Assembly: GCF_036327755.1 (NCBI RefSeq)
Contig: NZ_CP109596.1
Coordinates: 2,790,001-2,854,000, forward strand
DNA length: 64,000 nucleotides
Direction of reading: 5' to 3'
Source: Nocardia sp. NBC_01503
GTDB lineage: Bacteria > Actinomycetota > Actinomycetes > Mycobacteriales > Mycobacteriaceae
In this document: positions 1-8,164 of the stretch, piece after piece
How the letters are laid out: the number at the start of each line of letters is the position of its first letter
Position numbering within the stretch: the first letter of the stretch is position 1
The notes under the pieces: generated by a model
The model's input: the letters and a program-made list of their open reading frames with translations, nothing else
Told to the model about the DNA's origin: nothing
The model's database searches: none
Position numbers and translations under genes: made by a program

Positions 1-2
1 CG

Positions 3-1226
3 ATGCGCGTCGAGGCCGCGCCGACGGCGATGACGGCTTCGGTCCCAGTGCAGCCAAGGGGCGTGACGGCTTCGGGCCCGGTCGTACCGGCGGAGATGGC
101 GACCTCGGCTCCGGTCGCACCGAAGGAGGTGTCGGGCTCAGCGCACGCCTCGCCGGTGGAGATTGTGCCGGTGTCGGTGCGAATGGCGGTGGTGGCGCGG
201 GAGATCGGGGACGCGGCGCTGTCGGATCGGGCGGGGATGGGCCTGTTGTATGCGCGATTGGTGGCCGCGGTGGGGGCAGGTGCGGTGGCGGATCAGCGGG
301 TGCTGGTGCGGGAGCGGGTGGTGCGCGAGACACGGACTCGGATCGAGGGCGAGTTGGCGAAGTTGCGGACCGGTGGGGATGTGGCGGTATTGCGGGCGGA
401 GCGGGCGACGCTGCTGGCGGTGAATGACGGCGGCCGCGGAACCGCGATGGCAATGCTGCGGAATCGGCTGCATTTGGCGCGGGTCGATCTGCTGCACGAG
501 GCGGGGGTGCGGATTCGGGGGTTGAATGCCGCGGCGCGGACCGAGATCGACCGTTTGCCGCATACCGCACATGCCGGATATCCACGCGGCTTACAGATTT
601 CGGTGGAAAAGATCACACGTGAAATCGACCGCTCCATTCACGCTCGCCTCGCCGAGTTGGACGAATTGATCGAGAAGGCGGTCCACACATCGGAATTGGC
701 GGTCGATGCGCCCGATGTGGCGGCTTTACCCGCGCTCACCTGGCGTGATCGCCCACCCCGGGTCGGTCCGGATCCCGAGCCGCGCTGCCGGGGTGTCGAA
801 GATCATCTGATGATCGCGCTCGGAGCGTCCGCGGGCTTCGGTCTGGGGCGTCTGCTGGTGATCCCATTGTCGTGGTGGGCGGCGGCCGAATACGCGATTG
901 TTCCGGTGGGTTTGGTGCTGGGGGCCGCCGCCGCGGGCTGGGTGGTGCGGGCGCGCCGGCAACTCGCTGAGCGTGCTCATTTACGGCAGTGGATGACGGA
1001 CGCCCTGGTCAACGTGAAGGCGCAGTGGGAGCAGCGGGTGGCGACCGCGATCGTCGAGGCGGAGGAGCGGCTCACCGAGCGGGTGCTCCGGGCCAGCACC
1101 GCCCGCATGGTCGAAACAGACCGTCGGGTAGGGGAATTGGAGGCGCAATTGCGGCAGGCGGCGCAACGGAGACCCGCGTTGACCACCGCGTGCGATCGTG
1201 ACCTGAGCGCGCTCGATTTCGCATAA
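3..1226 (+). CDS. Membrane-anchored coiled-coil protein of unknown function (possibly N-terminally incomplete)
   Basis: No enzyme motif is recognisable. The first ~55 residues are Ala/Pro/Val-rich with a repeated 'VAP/VSG' flavour, typical of a disordered leader. Residues ~60-240 are Arg/Glu/Ala-rich and probably helical. Residues ~266-320 hold a pair of hydrophobic segments around a WW-containing stretch (likely two membrane helices), followed by a charged helical tail. It lies directly upstream of PEP carboxykinase, where M. tuberculosis has uncharacterised genes (Rv0209/Rv0210, from memory). The first ATG is only 2 bases from the window edge, so the true start may lie outside. The 222-bp gap to pckG is long enough for a separate promoter. 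Coding potential is supported by continuous length and synteny; function is unknown. Confidence 0.7.
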   Translation: MRVEAAPTAMTASVPVQPRGVTASGPVVPAEMATSAPVAPKEVSGSAHASPVEIVPVSVRMAVVAREIGDAALSDRAGMGLLYARLVAAVGAGAVADQRVLVRERVVRETRTRIEGELAKLRTGGDVAVLRAERATLLAVNDGGRGTAMAMLRNRLHLARVDLLHEAGVRIRGLNAAARTEIDRLPHTAHAGYPRGLQISVEKITREIDRSIHARLAELDELIEKAVHTSELAVDAPDVAALPALTWRDRPPRVGPDPEPRCRGVEDHLMIALGASAGFGLGRLLVIPLSWWAAAEYAIVPVGLVLGAAAAGWVVRARRQLAERAHLRQWMTDALVNVKAQWEQRVATAIVEAEERLTERVLRASTARMVETDRRVGELEAQLRQAAQRRPALTTACDRDLSALDFA

Positions 1227-1448
1227 TCGCTGGTCGGAGGTTTCGACCCGATACCGACTGGACAACCCGATTCCATACGTCGGGATATATGGCGTTAACC
1301 TCTATGGCAGGAACCTGGGCGTCCGCTTGGTCCTTGTACGCCGTCCAGCCGGGACGAGCTACCTGCAAGGCGATGCGGGGGCCTTGCCGCAATGGTGGCA
1401 CTCGGTGTCGCGAGCACCCCGGGCCACCCATCTCAGGAGAGTTGTTTC

Positions 1449-3275
1449 ATGACCTCAGCGACCATTCCTGGTCTTCACGATGGCACCGCGCCCACCGAGC
1501 ACAAGGAACTGCTTGCCTGGGTACAGGAGGTCGCAGAACTCACCCAGCCCGAGCGGGTGGTCTGGGTCGACGGCTCCGAGGAGGAGGCCGTGCGCCTCTC
1601 CGAGCAGCTCGTCGCGGCGGGCACGTTCAAGAAGTTGAACGAGGCCAAGAAGCCGAACTCCTACCTCGCCCTCTCCGATCCCTCCGACGTCGCGCGCGTC
1701 GAATCTCGCACCTACATCTGTTCGCGCAACGAGGCCGACGCCGGACCCACCAACAACTGGGTCGACCCGGCCGAGATGCGCGCCACCATGACCGAGCTGT
1801 ACCGCGGCTCGATGAAGGGCCGCACCATGTACGTGGTGCCGTTCTGCATGGGCCCGCTCGGCGCCGAGGACCCCAAGCTGGGCGTCGAACTCACCGACTC
1901 CGAGTACGTCGTGGTGTCGATGCGCGTGATGACCCGCGCCGGCACCGCCGCGCTGGAGAAGCTCGGCACCGACCGCCCGTTCGTCAAGGCGCTGCACTCC
2001 GTCGGAGCTCCGCTGGCAGCGGGCCAGGCCGATGTGCCGTGGCCGTGCAACGACACCAAGTACATCACCCACTTCCCCGAGGACCGCGAAATCTGGTCCT
2101 TCGGTTCGGGTTACGGCGGCAACGCGCTGCTGGGCAAGAAGTGCTACTCGCTGCGTATCGCCTCCGCGATGGCGCACGACGAGGGCTGGCTGGCCGAGCA
2201 CATGCTGATCCTCAAGCTGATCTCGCCGGAGAACAAGAACTACTACGTGGCCGCCGCGTTCCCGTCGGCCTGCGGTAAGACCAACCTCGCCATGATCCAG
2301 CCGACCGTCCCGGGCTGGCGCGCCGAAACCCTCGGCGACGACATCGCGTGGATGCGCTTCGGCAAGGACGGGCAGCTCTACGCCGTCAACCCGGAGTTCG
2401 GTTTCTTCGGTGTCGCGCCCGGCACCAACCACTCCTCCAACCCCAACGCGATGGCCACCATCGACGCGGGCAACACGGTCTACACCAACGTGGCGCTCAC
2501 CGATGACGGCGACGTGTGGTGGGAGGGCCTGGAGGGCCAGCCCGATCACCTGATCGACTGGAAGGGCAACGACTGGTACGAGCGCGAGTCCGAAACCCTC
2601 GCCGCGCACCCGAACTCGCGGTACTGCACCCCGATGTCGCAGTGCCCCACCCTGGCACCCGAATGGGACGACCCGCAGGGCGTGCCGATCTCGGCCATCC
2701 TGTTCGGCGGTCGCCGCAAGACCACCGTCCCGCTGGTGACCGAATCCTTCGACTGGCAGCACGGCGTGTTCATGGGCGCGACCCTCTCCTCGGAGCAGAC
2801 CGCCGCCGCCGAGGGCAAGGTCGGCACCGTCCGCCGCGACCCGATGGCCATGATCCCGTTCCTGGGCTACCACGTCGGCGACTACCTGGGCCACTGGGTG
2901 AACCTCGGCAAGAACGCCGACGCGAACAAGCTGCCGAAGATCTTCTATACCAACTGGTTCCGTCGCGGCGAGGACGGCCGCTTCCTGTGGCCCGGATTCG
3001 GTGAGAACTCCCGCGTGCTGGAGTGGATCGTCGGCCGCATCGAAGGCACCGCCGAGGCCACCACCACCCCGATCGGCAATGTGCCGGTCGCGGCGAACCT
3101 CGACCTCGAGGGCCTGGACGTGGTCCTGGCCGACGTCGACGAGGCGCTGGCCGTCAACCCCGAAGAGTGGAAGCGCGAGATCCCGCTCATCGAGGAGTGG
3201 TTCCAGTTCATCGGCGACAAGCTGCCCTCGGGCGTGCGCGACGAGTTCGAGGCACTGAAAGAGCGCCTGGGCTGA
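1449..3275 (+). CDS. pckG: Phosphoenolpyruvate carboxykinase (GTP)
   Basis: Converts oxaloacetate plus GTP to phosphoenolpyruvate, CO2 and GDP, the first committed step of gluconeogenesis, in the cytoplasm. At 608 residues it has the normal length of the GTP-dependent class. Visible motifs are the P-loop kinase motif with the reactive cysteine, [12 protein letters not shown] (about residues 271-282), the metal/GTP motif [10 protein letters not shown] just after it, and the NPNAMAT segment further on. The start at 1449 is chosen because AGGAGA ends 8 bases before this ATG; an upstream in-frame start at 1392 has no such site. It is followed by a strong shared terminator facing the convergent aldehyde dehydrogenase. 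Gluconeogenic need fits the lipid-degradation genes elsewhere in the window. No anomaly is seen. Confidence 0.97.
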   Translation: MTSATIPGLHDGTAPTEHKELLAWVQEVAELTQPERVVWVDGSEEEAVRLSEQLVAAGTFKKLNEAKKPNSYLALSDPSDVARVESRTYICSRNEADAGPTNNWVDPAEMRATMTELYRGSMKGRTMYVVPFCMGPLGAEDPKLGVELTDSEYVVVSMRVMTRAGTAALEKLGTDRPFVKALHSVGAPLAAGQADVPWPCNDTKYITHFPEDREIWSFGSGYGGNALLGKKCYSLRIASAMAHDEGWLAEHMLILKLISPENKNYYVAAAFPSACGKTNLAMIQPTVPGWRAETLGDDIAWMRFGKDGQLYAVNPEFGFFGVAPGTNHSSNPNAMATIDAGNTVYTNVALTDDGDVWWEGLEGQPDHLIDWKGNDWYERESETLAAHPNSRYCTPMSQCPTLAPEWDDPQGVPISAILFGGRRKTTVPLVTESFDWQHGVFMGATLSSEQTAAAEGKVGTVRRDPMAMIPFLGYHVGDYLGHWVNLGKNADANKLPKIFYTNWFRRGEDGRFLWPGFGENSRVLEWIVGRIEGTAEATTTPIGNVPVAANLDLEGLDVVLADVDEALAVNPEEWKREIPLIEEWFQFIGDKLPSGVRDEFEALKERLG

Positions 3276-3411
3276 GCTCCTCCGCCTCTCCGCGCCTTTT
3301 GCCGACCACTCAGGTGCCACACAAGTTGCGTTGCGGGCTGGCGGTCGGGCATCGAGTGAGTTAGCCCGAACCCGACGAGTTACCCGGACCCGCACCTGAT
3401 CAGTTGTCGCG

Positions 3412-3443
3412 AAACGGCCCCCACATGATTGTGGGGGCCGTTT
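3412..3443. terminator. Bidirectional intrinsic terminator between pckG and the aldehyde dehydrogenase
   Basis: A perfect 13-bp stem (AAACGGCCCCCAC, 3412-3424, paired with 3431-3443) encloses a 6-base loop. A short T run follows on the plus strand, and the stem's A tract gives a U tract on the minus strand, so both convergent genes can end here. Confidence 0.9.
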
Positions 3444-3446
3444 TCG

Positions 3447-4886
3447 TTATGCGGTGTACCCGGCGGGCATCAGAACGGACTTGAGTTCGCAGTAGGCGTC
3501 CAGGCCCTCGGGGCCGTTCTCGCGGCCGATGCCGGAGGTCTTGTAGCCGCCGAAGGGGGCGCTGGGGTCGAAGGCGTACCAGTTGATGGCGTAGGTGCCG
3601 GTGCGGATGCGGCTCGCGACCTCCGCGCCGTGCTCGACATCGGTGGTGTAGACCGAACCGGCGAGGCCGTAGTCGGAGTCGTTGGCGATGGCGATCGCCT
3701 CCTGCTCGGTGTCGTACGGCAGCACCGACAGGACGGGGCCGAAGATCTCCTCGCGGGCGATGGTCATGGAGTTTGCGACGTCTGCGAAGACCGTCGGCTC
3801 CACATACCAGCCGGGGAGATCGGACGGGCGGCCGCCACCGTGGATCAGGCGCGCGCCCTCCTCCTTGCCCTTGGCGATGTAGCCCTCGACCCGTTCCCGC
3901 TGCGTTTGCGAGATCAGCGGGCCGAGTTGGGCATTCGGGTCATCGGGCAGGCCGAGCGGGAACAGGCGCACGGATTCGGTGAGGGCGTCGACGATTTCGT
4001 CATAGCGCGAGCGCGGGGCCAGGATGCGGGTCTGCGCCACGCACGCCTGTCCGCTGTTCATCAATCCGGAGAAGGCGAGCTTGGGCATATCGGCGATATC
4101 CATATCCGGCAACAGGATTGCGGCGGATTTGCCACCCAGCTCGAGGGAGCAGCGCTTGAGCTGACTGCCCGCGATGGACGCAATCTTGCGGCCGACGGCG
4201 GTGCTGCCGGTGAAGGTCACCTTGTCCACATCGGGATGGGAAATCAGGTATTCGGAGACCTCGGCATCGGCGGGCAGCACCGACAGGACACCCTCGGGCA
4301 ACCCGGCCTCGGCGAAGAGTTCGGCGAGCAGGTTCGCCGAGAGCGGTGTCAGCGGTGCGGGCTTGAGCACCACCGAACAACCGGCCAGCAGGGCGGGGGC
4401 GAGTTTGTTCACGGCCAGGAAGATGGGCACGTTCCAGGCGATGACCGCGGCGACCACGCCGACCGGTTCGCGGGAGACGCGGGTGGTGCCGAACAGGCCG
4501 GTGCGGGATTCGGTCCAGGGGAACGACTTTCCGAGTCCGGCGTAGAAGTCGAGGGTGGCCCGGGCCGGAATGTAGTTGAGGGTGGAGGCGGCCATGGTGG
4601 GCGCGCCCATCTCGGCCGAGAGCGAGGCGGCCAGGTCGCCCGCCTTCTGATCGAGCAGCTGCACGACCCGGGCCAGCAATTCGGCGCGCTCCTCGGGAGG
4701 GGTGTTGCGCCAGGGTCCGTGATCGAAGGATTGCCGGGCCGCGGCGACGGCGGCGTCGACATCGGCGCGGGTGGGGTTGGGCACGCTGCCGACGGTTTCG
4801 AGGGTGGCGGGAGAGATGACCTTGATGGTTTCGGAACCGGCGGGAGCGGTCCAGCGACCGCCGATGAACAGACTCGGGTAATCCAT
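3447..4886 (-). CDS. NAD(P)-dependent aldehyde dehydrogenase
   Basis: Oxidises an aldehyde to the carboxylic acid; the substrate cannot be read from sequence. The 479-residue length is standard for the superfamily. Seen motifs: the N-terminal FIGGRW strand, cofactor-loop FTGSTAVGRKI, the general-base motif LELGGKSA (Glu near 250), the catalytic NSGQACVAQTR (Cys near 282), and EEIFGPVLSV in the C-terminal third. It is convergent with pckG and ends 4 bp past their shared terminator. In M. tuberculosis a similar gene (Rv0223c) lies next to the methyltransferase/GT block found here, so the placement is conserved. Start: ATG at 4886, with MDYPSLFIGG matching family N-termini. Confidence 0.93.
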   Translation of the reverse strand: MDYPSLFIGGRWTAPAGSETIKVISPATLETVGSVPNPTRADVDAAVAAARQSFDHGPWRNTPPEERAELLARVVQLLDQKAGDLAASLSAEMGAPTMAASTLNYIPARATLDFYAGLGKSFPWTESRTGLFGTTRVSREPVGVVAAVIAWNVPIFLAVNKLAPALLAGCSVVLKPAPLTPLSANLLAELFAEAGLPEGVLSVLPADAEVSEYLISHPDVDKVTFTGSTAVGRKIASIAGSQLKRCSLELGGKSAAILLPDMDIADMPKLAFSGLMNSGQACVAQTRILAPRSRYDEIVDALTESVRLFPLGLPDDPNAQLGPLISQTQRERVEGYIAKGKEEGARLIHGGGRPSDLPGWYVEPTVFADVANSMTIAREEIFGPVLSVLPYDTEQEAIAIANDSDYGLAGSVYTTDVEHGAEVASRIRTGTYAINWYAFDPSAPFGGYKTSGIGRENGPEGLDAYCELKSVLMPAGYTA

Positions 4887-5196
4887 GAGAACACGTTACA
4901 GTTTTGCTCCGAGAGCTGTCTGTAGTGTCGACCGGACTGCTGTCCCGCTCAGCGGGACAAATCTGAAATCGGACCTATCGGTTTAACTTTTGCGAAGGTG
5001 AAACCACTCTTTCGCTCGCGGTTCGCAATTCGGTTTGCCCATCGGTGTCCTATGCTCTCGGTGGCTCCACTCCACGGCCCAATCGGCCTGTTGCTATAAA
5101 TTAGCTGTTGGTATTTCGGTTGCCGCGCCCATTTCGACATTTTCCTGCTGCCCCACGGCACGGCTCTCGTTCGATGCGCGAAAGGTAGGCGAACGT
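4887..5196. other. 310-bp intergenic leader with promoter-like, AT-richer sequence
   Basis: This stretch is much less GC-rich than its neighbours, and I see no gene in it. Around 4931-4958 is a short dyad (GTCCCGCTCAGCGGGAC). At 4970-5015 there is a segment, GGACCTATCGGTTTAACTTTT followed by GTGAAACCACT, that resembles the leader of the next small gene at 5430-5465. A candidate -10 (GCTATAAAT) lies near 5092-5100. It probably contains promoters for both the small plus-strand gene and the aldehyde dehydrogenase. Confidence 0.55.
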
Positions 5197-5400
5197 ATGA
5201 CCCAGGCGGATATCGACGATTTCGTTCTCCCGGAGTTGACCGGAGTCGCGTCAGTCTCGGCCAGCACGCCGATGCAGCGGGCTGCCAATCAATTGCAGAA
5301 GGTTTTGCCGCCCGGATGGCAGGTCGAGGTGGTGGAGAGTTCGCAGGGGACGGCGCGACTGGGGCAGCCGGTGTTGCGTCTGGTGATGGGCGATTTCTGA
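5197..5400 (+). CDS. Small protein of unknown function (67 aa)
   Basis: Starts at ATG 5197 behind AAAGGTAGG (5181-5189), a good ribosome-binding site. The sequence begins MTQADIDDFVLPELTG, is acidic at the N-terminus and carries QRAANQLQKVLPPGWQ in the middle. No signal peptide, membrane segment or cysteine is present, so it should be a small cytoplasmic protein. I do not recognise the family. It lies in an AT-richer island with the 99-residue gene downstream, and both genes have a similar leader, suggesting co-regulation or common origin. Support comes from the ribosome-binding site and codon use rather than homology. Confidence 0.6.
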   Translation: MTQADIDDFVLPELTGVASVSASTPMQRAANQLQKVLPPGWQVEVVESSQGTARLGQPVLRLVMGDF

Positions 5401-5558
5401 GCTATCGCACAGCACTCGGATAGATCGAATTCCGACCTGTCGGTTCGCTTTTCGTGAAACGCACTATTGCATTCCCCAGCGGTAGCGAGCATGCTTTATA
5501 GCTATCTTGGATAGCTCGCTCGATACGTGAACCGTTACCGCACAGGGGAGTCCGAGTC
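5401..5558. promoter_or_regulatory. Leader of the 99-aa gene, similar to the leader of the 67-aa gene
   Basis: Positions 5430-5465 (TTCCGACCTGTCGGTTCGCTTTT, interrupted here for brevity, then GTGAAACGCACT) match 4970-5008 upstream of the preceding small gene. The core CCGACCTGTCGG is itself a palindrome. Further down, TATAGCTATC near 5498-5507 could serve as a -10. The similarity suggests one regulator acting on both genes. Confidence 0.45.
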
Positions 5559-5858
5559 ATGGCGGTGCAAGTGGTCGATCGGTCGCTCATGACAAGCGAT
5601 CTCACGCCCCATCAGGCGAAAAGCGTTGGCGTGGGCGGATGGGTGGTGTCATTCCTGCCCGGCCGCACCCTCACCACCGAACAGGCCACCGCCGCATTAC
5701 AGGCCGCGGAAGCGGTTGCCGCCGTGAATGCCCTCGCCGGTCAGGTCGGGCTCACGGCAATGGAGACCGTCGGGCTCGCAACCCAGGAGTCACCCTGGGG
5801 CGAACCCGAATGCGGCGGGCTACGAAGATTCTGGCGGCGTGGCCGACTCGAACACTGA
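5559..5858 (+). CDS. Small protein of unknown function (99 aa)
   Basis: ATG at 5559 follows CAGGGGAG (about 5542-5549), a plausible ribosome-binding site. The protein has an Ala-rich helical middle (ATAALQAAEAVAAVNALAG, about residues 45-65), preceded by GVGGWVVSFLPGRTLT, and ends in a basic tail (RRFWRRGRLEH). There is no signal peptide. I do not know its function; it may be a small regulatory or adaptor protein. Its last 39 bases overlap the 3' end of the convergent methyltransferase gene. Its leader resembles that of the preceding 67-residue gene. Confidence 0.6.
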   Translation: MAVQVVDRSLMTSDLTPHQAKSVGVGGWVVSFLPGRTLTTEQATAALQAAEAVAAVNALAGQVGLTAMETVGLATQESPWGEPECGGLRRFWRRGRLEH

Positions 5859-6677
5859 ATCCCGCTCGGCGGCATCGGTTGTCGCGGCCGCACGCTTGGT
5901 CGCGACCACCACCAGGTTGCTCGTCAGCACCTCGCGCACGAGTGGAACATGAACCACCCACCACGCCCAGCGCGGGTGGTACCGCGGGAACACCGCGAGC
6001 ACCTCGACCTCGTCCGGTGTCGCGCGCGCCCAGCGCATGCCCGCGCCCGCGCCCACCGCGAAGAGTGAGCGGCCGAACCGATTCTTGGGCTCCCGCCCCA
6101 ACTTTCGGCGATACCGGCGCGCCGCGTACTCCCCACCCAGGTAGTGCCACGGTCCGGTCTCATGCCCGCCGAACGGGCCGAACCACACCGTGTACGAAAA
6201 CACCATCAGCCCACCGGGTTTGACCACCCGCAACATCTCTTCGGCCATGACCCACGGCCGCGGCACATGCTCGGCCACATTCGAGGAGATGCACACCTCG
6301 ACCGCGTCATCGCGGAACGGCAGCGCCATCCCCGATCCGCGGACCGCCCCGGCCACCCGCAGCCCCGCCGCGTGCATCTCCGAGGGATCCGGCTCGACCG
6401 GCAGATACCGTGCGCCCGCCCGCCCGAACTCGTCCGCGAAATAACCGGGACCGCCCCCGACATCGAGCACCACGGTTCCGCGCAGCGAGCGCCCGGTCAG
6501 ATCGCGATAGAAATCCGCCACCAGCTCCGCGGTGTCCGCGGCGATCCCGCCGTAGAACAATCCCGGATCGGTCTGCTCGAACCGGAAACTCCCCAGTAGG
6601 CGCAGAGACCGCCGCAGAGTGGCCCGCCGCGCGAATCGCGGACGGCTCCCGACACGTTTCTGCTGGGCTCGAAGCAC
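5820..6677 (-). CDS. Class I SAM-dependent methyltransferase (Rv0224c-like)
   Basis: Transfers a methyl group from S-adenosylmethionine; the acceptor is unknown. The Rossmann motif I is clear (VVLDVGGGPGYFADEF, about residues 68-83), the acidic end of strand 2 is in LPVEPDPSEM, and motif IV/V appears as EVCISSNVAEHVPRPW and LRVVKPGGLMVFS. The N-terminus is basic (RAQQKRVGSRPRFARR). The GTG start at 6677 is the first good start. In mycobacteria the equivalent gene borders the same glycosyltransferase/AftD block, so an envelope glycan or lipid acceptor is a reasonable inference. Its 3' end overlaps the convergent 99-residue gene by 39 bp. Confidence 0.88.
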   Translation of the reverse strand: MLRAQQKRVGSRPRFARRATLRRSLRLLGSFRFEQTDPGLFYGGIAADTAELVADFYRDLTGRSLRGTVVLDVGGGPGYFADEFGRAGARYLPVEPDPSEMHAAGLRVAGAVRGSGMALPFRDDAVEVCISSNVAEHVPRPWVMAEEMLRVVKPGGLMVFSYTVWFGPFGGHETGPWHYLGGEYAARRYRRKLGREPKNRFGRSLFAVGAGAGMRWARATPDEVEVLAVFPRYHPRWAWWVVHVPLVREVLTSNLVVVATKRAAATTDAAERDSVFESATPPESS

Positions 6678-6943
6678 GGCGAGCAGTCTCGCACAATGCC
6701 GCCTCCCAGCCCCTGCCCACCCGCGATGAAATGGCCGGGATCAGTCGTCCGACTTGCCCTCGGAACCCGATTCCACGATTCCGGATTCGGCCACGCCCGC
6801 CCCGTGCGGGCGGCGTGTCCGCCCGGCGTGGTGCCGGCGTTAGTGGTGGTCAGATGACCACTGTTACGCCGAAGGGCCGAGACGCGCTATATGGTGGAGC
6901 CCATTGTTCGCCGTCCGCCATCAATGACCCTGGAGATCGTCCC

Positions 6944-8164
6944 GTGCGTGAAGTGCTGCTGCTGTGCTGGCGCGACACCGGGCATCCGCAGGGCGGTGGC
7001 AGTGAGCGGTACCTGGAACAGGTGGGCGCGCAATTGGCGGCCCGCGGGGTGAAGGTCACGCTGCGGACCGCCCGGTACCCGGGTGCGCCCCGGCGGGAGC
7101 GCGTCGACGGGATCGATATCAGTCGCGGGGGTGGGCGGTACACCGTGTATCCGCGCGCACTCGCCGCCATAGCGCTCGGACGGCTCGGCGTGGGTCCGCT
7201 GCGCGGTACCCGACCGGATGCGGTGATCGACACCCAGAACGGCATTCCCTTCTTCGCCCGCGCCGCCGCGGCCGCGCCGACCGTACTGCTGGTGCATCAC
7301 GGGCATCGGGAGCAGTGGCCGGTCGCCGGACGGCTGATCGGACGGATCGGCTGGTGGATCGAGTCCCGGCTGTCCCCGCGCGTGCACCGCGGCAACCAGT
7401 ATCTGACGGTGTCACTGCCCTCAGCGGAGGAGTTGACCGCGCTCGGGGTCGAGGCGAGCCGAATCGCGGTCGTGCGCAATGGCGCCGAACCCGTGCCCGC
7501 ACGGGTGCCGACCGGCGATCACTACACCCGAACCGCGCATCCGAGCATTGTGGTGCTGTCCCGGCTGGTTCCGCACAAGCAGATCGAGGACGCCATGGCG
7601 GTCGTGGCCGGACTGCGCGACAGCGTCCCCGGCCTGCACCTCGATGTGATCGGCGGCGGCTGGTGGGACGCCAACCTGCGCGCACACGCCGACGATCTCG
7701 GAATCGCGGACGCGGTCACCTTCCACGGGCATGTCGACGAGGACCGCAAACACGAACTGCTGGCCCGTGCCTGGGTACAGGTGCTGCCCTCCCGCAAGGA
7801 GGGCTGGGGACTGGCGGTCATCGAGGCGGCGCAGCACGGGGTGCCGACCGTCGGTTACCGGAGTTCGCGCGGACTCACCGACTCCATTGTGGATGGGGTG
7901 ACCGGCATGCTGGTCGACGATGTCGCACAGCTGACCGAGGCGGTCGGCGAGCTGCTCGACGATGCCGAATCCCGGACGGTGCTCGGTGAGAAGGCGCGCG
8001 CCCGCGCACGCGAATTCTCCTGGGAGCAAACCGGAAACGGTGTCTTCGAGGTGCTGTCGACGGTGGCGCGCGGTGAACGCGTATCGGGCCTCGTGGCGGG
8101 CGCTACGGTCGAGCGGCACTCGCCGATCGTCGTCGGGTCGACGCCGGGTTCACTGACCGGCTGA
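6944..8164 (+). CDS. GT4-family glycosyltransferase (Rv0225-like)
   Basis: A cytoplasmic, nucleotide-sugar or polyprenol-sugar dependent GT-B enzyme, probably acting in envelope glycan or glycolipid assembly. The N-terminal domain opens VREVLLLCWRDTGHPQGGGS, with the Gly-rich acceptor-side loop and HHGHREQW near residue 118. The C-terminal domain begins at IVVLSRLVPHKQIEDA and carries the donor-site motif EGWGLAVIE (E-x7-E, about residue 285). I place the start at GTG 6944 because GGAGA lies 7 bases upstream and this puts the first beta strand at residue 1. An in-frame ATG at 6854 is possible but lacks a clear binding site. The 3' end overlaps the convergent membrane-protein gene by 62 bp. 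Confidence 0.9.
   Translation: MREVLLLCWRDTGHPQGGGSERYLEQVGAQLAARGVKVTLRTARYPGAPRRERVDGIDISRGGGRYTVYPRALAAIALGRLGVGPLRGTRPDAVIDTQNGIPFFARAAAAAPTVLLVHHGHREQWPVAGRLIGRIGWWIESRLSPRVHRGNQYLTVSLPSAEELTALGVEASRIAVVRNGAEPVPARVPTGDHYTRTAHPSIVVLSRLVPHKQIEDAMAVVAGLRDSVPGLHLDVIGGGWWDANLRAHADDLGIADAVTFHGHVDEDRKHELLARAWVQVLPSRKEGWGLAVIEAAQHGVPTVGYRSSRGLTDSIVDGVTGMLVDDVAQLTEAVGELLDDAESRTVLGEKARARAREFSWEQTGNGVFEVLSTVARGERVSGLVAGATVERHSPIVVGSTPGSLTG

Noticed and set aside
1455..3395. Long minus-strand reading frame of 646 codons opposite pckG
   Set aside because: It is an antisense shadow caused by the strong GC3 bias of the real gene; it has no ribosome-binding site and its product is Ala/Arg/Gly/Val-rich without motifs.
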